Both the position numbers and the translations under genes were made by a program. From assembly GCA_002293045.1 (NCBI GenBank), contig DBCM01000041.1:1-18783 (forward strand): a stretch of DNA of 18,783 nt. Direction: 5' to 3'. Positions 6,339 through 13,935 of this stretch are shown here, piece after piece (position 1 is the first letter of the stretch; every line of letters begins with the position of its first letter). This stretch comes from Flavobacteriales bacterium UBA958. GTDB taxonomy: Bacteria > Bacteroidota > Bacteroidia > Flavobacteriales_D > Crocinitomicaceae. The notes under the pieces are model-generated. The model worked only from the letters and a program-made list of their open reading frames with translations. It ran no database searches and had not been told where the DNA came from.

Positions 6339-7102
6339 TGAAAATAATTTCTTTTAACGTCAACGGCATTCGTGCCATAACAGGTAAGTCGTTTATTCAT
6401 GACATGATGGCCTTGCAGCCTGATATCATTTGTTTGCAAGAAACGAAAGCTACGGTGGAACAGGTCAAAGAAGCCTTATTGCCGCTTGGTACCTATCACG
6501 TATTTGCCAATGAGGCAGAGCGAAAAGGGTATTCCGGCACAGCGATTATCACTAAAGAAAAACCTTTGCACATTGCCTATGACATGCAAGTACCGGATCA
6601 CGATCATGAGGGCAGGGTGGTGTGTGCTGAATTTGCTTCCTTTTATTTGGTTACCGTCTATGTGCCAAACTCAGGGAGCGAGTTGGCTCGTTTGCCTTAT
6701 CGTCAAAGCTGGGACCGTGATTTTTTAAATTATTTAAAAGAGTTAGAGCAGACAAAACCCGTAGTGGTTTGTGGTGATTTTAATGTGGCGCATCGTGCCA
6801 TTGACTTGGCTCGTCCAAAGGAAAATTATAACAAGTCTGCTGGGTTTATGCAAGAAGAAATTGACGGGATGAACGCCTATGAAACGGCGGGATTGATCGA
6901 TACCTATCGTTACATGCATCCGGAGCGTGCAGAATATTCTTGGTGGAGTTATCGTGCAGGTGCTCGCGATAAAAATATTGGCTGGAGAATCGATTATTTC
7001 TTGATGTCGAAAGCGTTTTTACCCCAGTTGAAATCTGCCTCTATCTTAACTCAAGTCTTCGGTTCAGATCATTGTCCAGTGCAGATTGAGTTATCTCGTT
7101 GA
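6338..7102 (+). CDS. xth: Exodeoxyribonuclease III (AP endonuclease)
   Basis: A 254-residue enzyme of the exonuclease-endonuclease-phosphatase fold, full length for ExoIII (E. coli 268). Active-site residues are visible: N7 in SFNVNGIR, E35 in LQETK, D147 and N149 in GDFNVA, and D244-H245 in SDHCP. It cuts DNA at abasic sites and removes 3'-blocking groups in base excision repair, and has 3'-5' exonuclease activity. It is the last gene of the four-gene plus-strand run, sharing one base with the preceding stop. Its final 12 bases overlap the end of the convergent epimerase gene. The gene symbol could equally be given as exoA in other nomenclatures. Confidence 0.95.
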   Translation: MKIISFNVNGIRAITGKSFIHDMMALQPDIICLQETKATVEQVKEALLPLGTYHVFANEAERKGYSGTAIITKEKPLHIAYDMQVPDHDHEGRVVCAEFASFYLVTVYVPNSGSELARLPYRQSWDRDFLNYLKELEQTKPVVVCGDFNVAHRAIDLARPKENYNKSAGFMQEEIDGMNAYETAGLIDTYRYMHPERAEYSWWSYRAGARDKNIGWRIDYFLMSKAFLPQLKSASILTQVFGSDHCPVQIELSR

Positions 7103-8056
7103 GGATAAAATCCAATCCACCGTTTTTTGAATCCCTTCTTTAATAGAAGCCCTTGGAATATAACCGAGGTTGGTCTTAATCTTATCAATCGACGCTAAAG
7201 AATGCGGTATATCGCCTTTGCGAAAGGGTCCGTAACTTACAATGGGTAGTATTGCCTGAGGTTTACGTGACGTGATGGCTTCTTTAATAAGCGCTACTAA
7301 TTCATTGAGGCTGGTGCTTGAGCCATAGGCTACGTTGTAAATCTGATTATCGGCATCTACCTTCGTGTTTTCTATAGCAAGAACCGTTGCGTCAATCACG
7401 TTTTCAATGTGGGTGAAGTCTCTCGTATTTGTACCGTCTCCATTGATGGTAGGTGCTTCGCCATCTAAAAATTGCTGAATGAATTTAGGGATGACTGCTG
7501 CGTATGCACCGTGCGGGTCTTGTCGCTTCCCAAAGACATTAAAATACCTCAAACCAATGTAGGATAATCCGTAGTTCAAGGCATATACATGCGCATAGAG
7601 TTCGTTGACGTATTTTCCTACAGCATAGGGAGATAAGGGTTTTCCGATAATGTCCTCCACTTTCGGTAGCGAGGCTGAATCACCATAGGTTGAAGAACTT
7701 GCTGCGAAAATAAAGCGCTTAATATCGAGTTCTTTTGCGGTATGAATAACGTTTAGAAATCCGTCAATGTTAATGCTGTTGGTGGTTAATGGATCGTTGA
7801 TGGAACGGGGAACAGACCCTAGGGCGGCAAGATGAGCCACCACGTTACATCCATTCATAGCCTCCTTGCAGGCCTCAAGATCGCGAATATCGGAATTAAA
7901 AAAGGTGAATTTTGGGTGATCAATCAAATGGCTAATGTTGCTGTATTTTCCAGTCAATAAATTATCCATGCAATGCACTTCGTAGTTGCGTTCGAGCAAG
8001 GCATCACACAAATTTGACCCAATAAATCCAGCGCCACCGGTAACCAATATCTTCAT
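7091..8056 (-). CDS. UDP-N-acetylglucosamine 4-epimerase-like SDR enzyme (WbpP type)
   Basis: A 321-residue extended short-chain dehydrogenase. The NAD-binding loop is G7-G-A-G-F-I-G13. The active site shows S-S-S-T-Y-G around 120-125 and Y144-A-V-G-K148. The block ALGSVPRSINDP (78-89) and the Y-F-N-V-F-G-x-R-Q-D-P stretch closely match WbpP/TviC-type epimerases, which interconvert UDP-GlcNAc and UDP-GalNAc (or their uronates) for O-antigen and capsule synthesis. It is cytoplasmic. The ATG at 8056 begins directly with the Rossmann strand. It appears to be a single-gene unit with its own promoter, divergent from pcm and overlapping the end of xth by 12 nt. Substrate preference for N-acetylated sugars is inferred from similarity. 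Confidence 0.9.
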   Translation of the reverse strand: MKILVTGGAGFIGSNLCDALLERNYEVHCMDNLLTGKYSNISHLIDHPKFTFFNSDIRDLEACKEAMNGCNVVAHLAALGSVPRSINDPLTTNSINIDGFLNVIHTAKELDIKRFIFAASSSTYGDSASLPKVEDIIGKPLSPYAVGKYVNELYAHVYALNYGLSYIGLRYFNVFGKRQDPHGAYAAVIPKFIQQFLDGEAPTINGDGTNTRDFTHIENVIDATVLAIENTKVDADNQIYNVAYGSSTSLNELVALIKEAITSRKPQAILPIVSYGPFRKGDIPHSLASIDKIKTNLGYIPRASIKEGIQKTVDWILSSTR

Positions 8057-8077
8057 TCAACGGCCTTTTGTTCAAAA

Positions 8078-8111
8078 CAAAGGTAGTTATTTCAAATACA
8101 ATCCCCGACAA
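8078..8111 (-). promoter_or_regulatory. Probable promoter of the epimerase gene
   Basis: On the minus strand TACCTTTG (8078-8085) lies 21 nt before the ATG. A TTG at 8109-8111 gives a 23-nt spacer, longer than the ideal 19, so the -33 assignment is tentative. Confidence 0.5.
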
Positions 8112-8116
8112 ACATG

Positions 8117-8124
8117 TAAATTTG
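8117..8124 (+). promoter_or_regulatory. -7 box of pcm (TAAATTTG)
   Basis: TAAATTTG fits TAnnTTTG and ends 9 nt before the ATG at 8134. It favours that start over an upstream ATG at 8068, which would add 22 residues absent from the family. No good -33 TTG is seen. Confidence 0.55.
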
Positions 8125-8133
8125 ACGCCTGCA

Positions 8134-8805
8134 ATGGATCACTTAAAAGACACGTATCGTCACCAAGGTAAACGAAAGTTATTGGTGGAGGAATTAGGGA
8201 AGATGGGAATAAAGGACCAACGTGTCCTGAATGCATTCAATGCGGTTCCCCGTCATTTTTTCATGGATTTGGCTTTGGATGATTTAGCCTACACGAACGG
8301 CGCATTTCATATCGGTTCAGGGCAAACGATTTCCCACCCGTATACCGTTGCTTTTCAAACGGAATTGATTGAGTTAACACCAAAATTGAAAGTGCTGGAG
8401 ATTGGCACAGGGTCGGGATTTCAAACGTGTATTTTGTGTGAGTTGGGTGCTCGCGTGTACTCCATTGAACGCCATCAGGATTTACATGTCAAAGCGGCAC
8501 AATTGATTAAACACCTGGCGTATGAACCACGCCTCAAATATGGCGATGGATACCAAGGTTGGCCAAGTTATGCGCCCTTTGATCGTATTTTAGTCACCTG
8601 TGGTGCGCCGGATGTTCCTGAAGAATTACTTAAGCAATTAGCAATCGGAGGAATCATGGTCATTCCAGTAGGTGAGGGAGAAGAACAACGGATGTTGCGA
8701 ATAAAAAGAACCAGTGAAGTTGATTTTACTTCGGAAGAATTAGGTACCTTTAAATTCGTACCCATGCTTGAACGTCGGGTAGATATTAAAGACACAAAGC
8801 GATGA
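8134..8805 (+). CDS. pcm: Protein-L-isoaspartate O-methyltransferase
   Basis: A 223-residue protein matching PCMT in length and layout. It has the N-terminal Y-R-H-Q-G-x-R block, V-P-R-H-x-F-M-D at 39-45, G-Q-T-I-S-H-P-Y at 63-70 (substrate-binding region), and the SAM-binding motif V-L-E-I-G-T-G-S-G-F at 87-96. It methylates isoaspartyl residues in damaged proteins to start their repair, in the cytoplasm. The start at 8134 is chosen because family members begin shortly before Y-R-H-Q-G and a promoter box precedes it; the longer frame from 8068 would run through the promoter. Its TGA overlaps the ATG of the next gene (ATGA), so the two are likely translated together. Confidence 0.93.
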   Translation: MDHLKDTYRHQGKRKLLVEELGKMGIKDQRVLNAFNAVPRHFFMDLALDDLAYTNGAFHIGSGQTISHPYTVAFQTELIELTPKLKVLEIGTGSGFQTCILCELGARVYSIERHQDLHVKAAQLIKHLAYEPRLKYGDGYQGWPSYAPFDRILVTCGAPDVPEELLKQLAIGGIMVIPVGEGEEQRMLRIKRTSEVDFTSEELGTFKFVPMLERRVDIKDTKR

Positions 8806-9965
8806 GAATTCTAATTGCGGAAGATGATCGAGCCATTCGTAGAGCCATTCGAGAAATTCTTGAAATGGAAGGGCATACAGTGGATGAAGCGGAAGACGGC
8901 GTAGAGGCCTTGAATAAATTCGAAGGCATCAGTTACGATGTGCTTTTCTGTGATATTAAAATGCCTAAAATGGACGGGTTAGCATTAATGCAGTCCTTAA
9001 AAGAACAGGGCCACCACGCGGAAATTATTGTCATGTCAGGCCATGGAAACATTGAAATGGCCGTCAAAGCGCTTCGCTTAGGAGCGTATGACTTTATCGA
9101 AAAACCATTGAACTTAAACCGTATTTTGGTTGCAATTAACCACCTGAAAGAAAAAGGCCAATTGCTTCAGTCCAACGCGGCGCTGAGAACGAGCATTAAA
9201 AAAATCAAGGGAAATGGAATTATTGGTAATTCTCCTCAAATCCTAGAGATTCAAACGATGATTTCAAAGGTGGCACCATCCGATGCAAGGGTTTTAATTA
9301 CTGGGCCAAACGGAAGCGGTAAGGAGCTCGTAGCCAGGAGCCTTCACGACCAATCGAATCGGAATAAAGCGCCATTTATTGAAGTGAACTGTGCTGCAAT
9401 TCCATCTGAACTTATTGAAAGTGAGTTGTTTGGGCATGAAAAAGGCGCCTTTACAAGTGCGGTAAAAGATAAAAAAGGAAAGTTCGAACTCGCCTCAGGA
9501 GGAACCTTATTTCTCGATGAAATCGGCGATATGTCTCCCAGTGCTCAAGCTAAAGTCTTGCGCGCACTCCAGGAAAATGTAATTCAGCGTGTAGGCGGTG
9601 AAAAAGACATTAAAGTGGATTGTAGGGTCATTTCTGCCACCAATAAAGACCTCCGAAAAGAAATTAACGAAGGAAGGTTTAGGGAGGATTTGTTTCATCG
9701 CCTTTCCGTTATTCCTATTCATGTTCCGAGTTTAAACGATCGCAAAGCAGACATTCCAATGCTTGTAGCTTATTTCTTGGGGATGATTTGTCAAGAACAA
9801 GGAATTAAATTAAAGCCCATTCAAGAGGCAGCAATCCAGGCGCTTCAGGATGTTAATTGGACCGGTAATATTCGTGAATTGCGAAATGTATTGGAGCGCT
9901 TAGTAATTTTGTGCGACGATGAAATTAATAAAGAGGATGTGGTTCGTTACGCGAATCCAACATAA
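8802..9965 (+). CDS. NtrC-family sigma-54 activator: receiver plus AAA+, no HTH domain
   Basis: A 387-residue response regulator. The receiver domain (1-120) has acidic D8-D9, phosphoacceptor D51 in C-D-I-K-M-P and K101 in E-K-P-L. The AAA+ sigma-54 interaction domain (about 139-380) has Walker A G168-P-N-G-S-G-K174, the loop G215-A-F-T-S-A220 and Walker B L-F-L-D239-E240, with the W-T-G-N-I-R-E-L-R-N block near the end. It should couple ATP hydrolysis to open-complex formation by RpoN after phosphorylation. Two oddities stand out: the usual GAFTGA loop reads GAFTSA, and the protein ends right after the AAA+ domain without the Fis-type HTH of typical members (about 450-480 residues). No histidine kinase is nearby. 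It is coupled to pcm by ATGA and lies 5 nt before the YfhO gene. Confidence 0.92.
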   Translation: MRILIAEDDRAIRRAIREILEMEGHTVDEAEDGVEALNKFEGISYDVLFCDIKMPKMDGLALMQSLKEQGHHAEIIVMSGHGNIEMAVKALRLGAYDFIEKPLNLNRILVAINHLKEKGQLLQSNAALRTSIKKIKGNGIIGNSPQILEIQTMISKVAPSDARVLITGPNGSGKELVARSLHDQSNRNKAPFIEVNCAAIPSELIESELFGHEKGAFTSAVKDKKGKFELASGGTLFLDEIGDMSPSAQAKVLRALQENVIQRVGGEKDIKVDCRVISATNKDLRKEINEGRFREDLFHRLSVIPIHVPSLNDRKADIPMLVAYFLGMICQEQGIKLKPIQEAAIQALQDVNWTGNIRELRNVLERLVILCDDEINKEDVVRYANPT

Positions 9966-9970
9966 ATTAT

Positions 9971-12724
9971 ATGAGTATGAAAATTGATGTAAAAGCGATT
10001 ATTCCGCATGCAGTAGCCTTATTGGTGTTTGTTGTTTTTTCTGCAGGGTATTTTCATCCGGTGATCTTTGATGGAAAGCAATTAAAGCAGTCCGATGTTA
10101 AGCAATACCAAGGAGCGGCGAAAGAAATCACCGATTATCGCACGGTCAATGGCGAGGAGGCCTTGTGGACCAACGGAATGTTTAGCGGCATGCCGGCCTA
10201 TCAGATCAGTGTGGTTCATCATGGGAATTTAATGAATCAAGTGGCCACCGTCTTACGTTTGGGCTTAACCGCACCCGTAGGGGTAATGTTCGTTACCATG
10301 CTCGGATTTTACATCCTCGGTATGTGTCTTCGCATCAATCCGTGGATTGCGGCCATCGGGGCGATTGCCTTTGGCTTTGCCTCGTTTAATATTTTGTATC
10401 TCGGTGCGGGTCACATTACCAAAGTAAATGCGGTATCTTTTATGGCGCCAACCCTTGGCGGCTTGTTGCTTGCAACCCGCGGTAAATGGCTCTGGGGGAG
10501 CGTGGTATTCGCGTTCTTCCTTTCTTTAAATATTAGTGCAAACCACCTGCAAATCACGTATTACCTGTTTATTCTTTTAGGGGTAATCGCATTGGGTGAA
10601 GGGATCCGTTTGATCGTAGAGAAAAAGTACATTGATTTAGCAAAGATTGTGGGTGCACTCGTTGTTGCTACCGGATTGGCAATTTTACCTTCAGCGAGTA
10701 ATTTAATGACCACCTATGAATATTCTAAATACTCAACGCGGGGAGATTCTGACATTACGGTGGCGCCGAAAGGTACAGATAAGGCCGCCAAGGCCAAGTC
10801 GGGTTTGGATAAAAGCTACATTCTTGAGTATAATTTCGGACCCATGGAAGCCCTTTCTTTGTTCATCCCAAATGCTAAAGGTGGTGCTGGGGGCTACATT
10901 GGTAATAATGAATCTGCGATGGAAAGCATTGAAGATCCAACGTATTATGATCAAATCGCTCAATCCAATCACTATTGGGGTGGCCAATTATTCAGTGGAG
11001 GAGCAATCTACGTAGGGGCAGTGGCCTTCTTTTTATTTTTGGTAGGACTATTTCTGGTAAAAGATACCCTGCGGTTTCCAGTACTTGCGCTCTCCCTGTT
11101 GTGTGTATTGTTGGCGTCAAAAACAGGAGGACTTAACTTTTGGTTTATTGACCATTTTCCGATGTACAATAAATTTCGGGATTCAAAAATGATACTTGTA
11201 ATCTTACAGTTACTCATACCTTTGATGGCGGTTTTGTTGTTAGATCGCCTTTGGAAGTCGGAAGAATTGCAGGGAACCCGTAAATTTCACTTCGGTGTCT
11301 TGGGTGGTGTCGTTGCTTTAGGGTTCGTTTTATATGCCATGCCCAGCATTTCAGGTGATTTTATCACCACTGAAGAACTCAAGCAGTTTAGTGATTATGC
11401 TAAACAATCCAAGGATCCGTCACAGTTAACCATGATAGAAGGGCTGAAAGGAGAGCTAAAAAATGTTCGTCAAGCCATTTATAAGGCGGATGCAGGTCGG
11501 ACCTTGCTGTTTTTTATTGGAACAGGGGTGGCGATTTTATTGGCTTTCTATAAAGTGAATCGTTGGGTTTGGTTAGGCTTGATTGGTGTTTTTGTAGCTG
11601 TGGATGAAATCAATGTGGATTTGAGGTATTTGAATGCAGATCCGATAGAAGAAATGTCCGAGGAATTAGCAAAGTATGAAGATCGAAGTGCGGGTCAGAT
11701 TCCCTACATGCCAGAGAAATCAGATGCATTTATTTTGACAAAAGAGGCAGGGCTCCTCCCGTCATACAATTCTATGGTAAAGGAAGTTAGAGCAGCCTAC
11801 GATCAAGAGGGATTGTATGCTGACCAACCTAACGAGCTTATCGAGATGATGGCTGGATTTACGGCCCTACAGCTTCATTCGAATTATCGCGTATTTACCT
11901 TTGAAAATCCATTTAACGAGACCATGACCAGTTATTTTCATAAGTCTATTGGAGGATATCACGGGGCAAAGGTGAAGCGTTACCAACAGTTAGTCGATTT
12001 TTATATCCAAGATGAAATGCAAAAAGCGAATGGTGCCATTAGTGCTGTAAAAATGGCTAAGTTGCAAACCTATGCACGTACGATGGAGATTCCTCAGGAC
12101 AAGGCAAAAGAAATCTTTGATACCATTTCTGTAGCTGGCGGACAATTATCGGATACCTGTCAGATTTTGAACATGTTGAACGCTAAGTATGTAGTGTTGA
12201 CCAGGACAGATGAGCCAATGATTAATCCTCACGCGAATGGCAATGTGTGGTTTGTGAACCAAATTTCCAAGGTGAATTCTGCGAATGAAGAATTGCTTGG
12301 ATTGAGTAAAATCAACACCAAGAATCAAGCAATAGTTGATGTAAGCCATGCGAACATTCCCGTTTCTGCGACTTATGCTACAGATTCCTCGGATGTCATC
12401 GCTATGACCAAATATGCAACGAAAGAAATCACCTATCAAAGTAATGCTAGCCACAAAGGATTTGCAGTCTTTAGCGAAATTTATTACCCCGAAGGTTGGG
12501 TGTGTACAATTGACGGTAAGGAGGTTCCTTACACGCGCGTCAATTATGTACTTCGAGGATTGGAGATACCTGCTGGAAAACATCAAATCGTTTGGAAGTT
12601 TCAACCGTCTTCGTTTATTGCCGGTACGACCTATTCAATGATTGGATCCCTGATGTTAATCTTGGCCTTTTTGGGAGTGGGAGCAATTCAGCTTAGAAAA
12701 AAAGAAAATAATCAGGAAGCTTAA
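9971..12724 (+). CDS. YfhO-family multi-spanning membrane protein
   Basis: A 917-residue integral membrane protein. Roughly a dozen hydrophobic helices lie between residues 9 and 550 (for example 9-31, 95-120, 173-190, 195-215, 345-363, 407-425, 438-457, 508-530). A large, mostly soluble C-terminal region (about 560-880) and one last helix (about 885-905) with a charged tail follow. Blocks such as W-T-N-G-M-F-S-G-M-P-A-Y (66-77), G-H-I-T-K near 148-151 and M-Y-N-K-F-R-D-S-K (399-407) are typical of the long Bacteroidota YfhO-like proteins. Firmicute YfhO proteins act in glycosylation of cell-wall polymers and the fold resembles GT-C glycosyltransferases; the substrate here is unknown. It starts 5 nt after the activator gene and is probably co-transcribed. 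Its stop overlaps that of the convergent downstream gene. Confidence 0.88.
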   Translation: MSMKIDVKAIIPHAVALLVFVVFSAGYFHPVIFDGKQLKQSDVKQYQGAAKEITDYRTVNGEEALWTNGMFSGMPAYQISVVHHGNLMNQVATVLRLGLTAPVGVMFVTMLGFYILGMCLRINPWIAAIGAIAFGFASFNILYLGAGHITKVNAVSFMAPTLGGLLLATRGKWLWGSVVFAFFLSLNISANHLQITYYLFILLGVIALGEGIRLIVEKKYIDLAKIVGALVVATGLAILPSASNLMTTYEYSKYSTRGDSDITVAPKGTDKAAKAKSGLDKSYILEYNFGPMEALSLFIPNAKGGAGGYIGNNESAMESIEDPTYYDQIAQSNHYWGGQLFSGGAIYVGAVAFFLFLVGLFLVKDTLRFPVLALSLLCVLLASKTGGLNFWFIDHFPMYNKFRDSKMILVILQLLIPLMAVLLLDRLWKSEELQGTRKFHFGVLGGVVALGFVLYAMPSISGDFITTEELKQFSDYAKQSKDPSQLTMIEGLKGELKNVRQAIYKADAGRTLLFFIGTGVAILLAFYKVNRWVWLGLIGVFVAVDEINVDLRYLNADPIEEMSEELAKYEDRSAGQIPYMPEKSDAFILTKEAGLLPSYNSMVKEVRAAYDQEGLYADQPNELIEMMAGFTALQLHSNYRVFTFENPFNETMTSYFHKSIGGYHGAKVKRYQQLVDFYIQDEMQKANGAISAVKMAKLQTYARTMEIPQDKAKEIFDTISVAGGQLSDTCQILNMLNAKYVVLTRTDEPMINPHANGNVWFVNQISKVNSANEELLGLSKINTKNQAIVDVSHANIPVSATYATDSSDVIAMTKYATKEITYQSNASHKGFAVFSEIYYPEGWVCTIDGKEVPYTRVNYVLRGLEIPAGKHQIVWKFQPSSFIAGTTYSMIGSLMLILAFLGVGAIQLRKKENNQEA

Positions 12725-13026
12725 AACGGGGCTTCTAATTCTCGCTTTTCAGCCAACCAACGTCTAAATTCTCTGAGGGAGTAGCCCAGCTCTTCAAATT
12801 CTTTCTCAAACCATTTACACGCATAGTGGGCTTGCTCAACATCGGCACGGTCTTTCAGAAAAACCTCAAGTTTTCCAATAATATTGGCCAAATGTGAAAT
12901 GTTAAAGATGTGCTCCTTGTGTAGGGACAAACGTTCCGATTTGTCGGTGTAGCAGTAGGTTTCGAAAATGAATTCATCAAAGCGTCTCCATTTATCGTGT
13001 TTGCTGAAAATATACATGTAGTCCAT
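12721..13026 (-). CDS. Small helical protein of unknown function
   Basis: A 101-residue charged protein, predicted from composition to be largely helical, with alternating aromatic and basic/acidic residues (W-F-E-K-E-F-E-E-L near the C-terminus). There is no signal peptide, membrane segment or recognised motif. It is the last of three minus-strand genes divergent from the WYL regulator, with 21 nt to the preceding gene. Its TAA and the TAA of the convergent yfhO-like gene share the palindrome TTAA (12721-12724). There is no Shine-Dalgarno. An alternative ATG three codons in (13017) is equally possible. It is accepted because of the tight packing and protein-like composition. Function is unknown. 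Confidence 0.65.
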   Translation of the reverse strand: MDYMYIFSKHDKWRRFDEFIFETYCYTDKSERLSLHKEHIFNISHLANIIGKLEVFLKDRADVEQAHYACKWFEKEFEELGYSLREFRRWLAEKRELEAPF

Positions 13027-13047
13027 GGGTATAAATTTTAAGGGTTA

Positions 13048-13341
13048 TTAAGGCATTAGGGTTTCATCGAGATTCGCAGTATTCAAAAACAAGCGGCGTA
13101 GGGTTTGACCTTCCTCACTCGTTCTTCTTTCCATGTCAAAGCCATGATATTGCTCTTTTAAGTGTTGAATGAGTTCCTTGAGGCTTGCGACAATCTTTTG
13201 GTAGTTTCTTTTCTCTTTCACAATTTCAGCATAATTCTTTTCTTTGATGAGTTTATGAATGTGTAATTCGCGATCCTTCAAAACACGCAGCGAGCGCAAG
13301 GCCTGTAGGTGGGCACTGTGGGAAATTTCTATGGGGTTCAT
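13048..13341 (-). CDS. Small coiled-coil-like protein of unknown function
   Basis: A 97-residue, Lys/Glu/Leu-rich protein with heptad-like spacing of hydrophobics from about residue 13 to 65 (L-Q-A-L-R-S-L-R-V-L and later L-K-E-L-I-Q-H-L), suggesting a helical hairpin or coiled coil. No membrane segment or known catalytic motif is seen. It is the middle gene of the three-gene minus-strand set, 10 nt after the upstream gene's stop and 21 nt before the next start, so it is very likely co-transcribed. It could be a small structural or adaptor protein. No family is recognised. Confidence 0.65.
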   Translation of the reverse strand: MNPIEISHSAHLQALRSLRVLKDRELHIHKLIKEKNYAEIVKEKRNYQKIVASLKELIQHLKEQYHGFDMERRTSEEGQTLRRLFLNTANLDETLMP

Positions 13342-13351
13342 TGGTTGTATA

Positions 13352-13828
13352 TTAATTGTTAGACATGACTTGATCTCCCGCGTGTGGTATCGTCATCCAG
13401 TTAGAGAAATCAATGTTGTAAAAGTTGAAAAAGGTTCCCGGTGCTTCCTTTTCAATGATATCAATTTTGCGGGTACTTTTAGGAAGTGCAGGGAAAAGTA
13501 GGGTATAGCGTAAATATTCACCGCATCGGTTGAAATAGTGCTTGGTCGGGGCAATCGGAATGTTAATGGCCTGAATTAATGTGTACTTGGTTTCAGATCC
13601 TACCGGTCGTATAAAACTATTGCTTTCCAACTGTACCCAACCGCCGTTTATGTAATAGCAGGGGGCTTTGTATATAAAGTCGATACGGGTATATTCATCC
13701 GTACATTCAATGCATTTAATTGAATGCGAATTCTTGTAATTGGTACCAACAGGGTTGTATAATACAATGCCTTCTTGTTGCTTTTCTTGGATGGTTTTTT
13801 CTCTTGTTTTTTCAATTTCTGTTTCCAT
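13352..13828 (-). CDS. Orphan beta-rich protein, paralogue of the gene at 14915-15325
   Basis: A 158-residue protein. A charged N-terminus (1-20, Glu/Lys/Gln-rich) precedes a beta-rich domain (about 35-142). This domain is homologous to the protein encoded at 14915-15325: aligned without a gap from residue 47 to 130, about a third of positions match, including T-R-x-D-F, Y-Y-I-x-G-G-W (58-64), A-P-x-K-x-Y-F (93-99) and L-P (115-116). The pattern also recalls, from memory, a beta-sandwich-like domain in front of thioredoxin domains in exported Bacteroidota proteins, but here there is no signal peptide, so a cytoplasmic form is inferred. It is the first gene of the minus-strand set, divergent from the WYL regulator across 107 nt. 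Function is unknown. Confidence 0.75.
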   Translation of the reverse strand: METEIEKTREKTIQEKQQEGIVLYNPVGTNYKNSHSIKCIECTDEYTRIDFIYKAPCYYINGGWVQLESNSFIRPVGSETKYTLIQAINIPIAPTKHYFNRCGEYLRYTLLFPALPKSTRKIDIIEKEAPGTFFNFYNIDFSNWMTIPHAGDQVMSNN

Positions 13829-13876
13829 AGGTTAAATTTTGAACAAAGATGCAACGAGAAAATAATTCGTGAAATA

Positions 13877-13898
13877 ATACCCCGTATGGTATGTACGG
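13877..13898. promoter_or_regulatory. Overlapping inverted repeats, candidate operator of the WYL regulator
   Basis: Two inverted repeats overlap in the 107-bp divergent region: ATACC-N6-GGTAT (13877-13892) and CCGTA-N7-TACGG (13882-13898). They stand out as GC-containing sequence in a very AT-rich stretch and sit about 16 nt upstream of the TATATTTG box, where the -33 element would be. A regulator bound there could repress or activate both directions. That the WYL protein binds here is inference. Confidence 0.45.
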
Positions 13899-13913
13899 TG
13901 TGTAAAAAAAACT

Positions 13914-13921
13914 TATATTTG
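13914..13921 (+). promoter_or_regulatory. -7 box of the WYL regulator gene (TATATTTG)
   Basis: TATATTTG matches TAnnTTTG and ends 14 nt before the ATG at 13936. No TTG is found 19 nt upstream; that position is taken by the inverted repeats, which suits an activator-dependent or regulated promoter. On the other strand only a near match (CATCTTTG) precedes the divergent gene. Confidence 0.5.
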
Positions 13922-13935
13922 AAAAAAAAATAGCC

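Noticed and set aside
8068..8133. 22-codon N-terminal extension of pcm from the ATG at 8068
   Set aside because: The extension spans the pcm promoter box and has no counterpart in the family; ATG 8134 gives the usual N-terminus.
9271..9287. TGGCACC...GATGC resembling a sigma-54 -24/-12 promoter
   Set aside because: The GC of the -12 element is one base off the required spacing and the site is inside the AAA+ coding region.
9960..10060. Frameshift as the reason for the missing HTH domain of the sigma-54 activator
   Set aside because: The next gene begins 5 nt after the stop with a good N-terminal membrane helix; no HTH-like sequence was found in the other frames nearby.
12146..12604. 152-codon minus-strand frame inside the YfhO gene
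   Set aside because: It lies wholly antisense to a well-supported membrane protein gene with no start signals or recognisable motifs.
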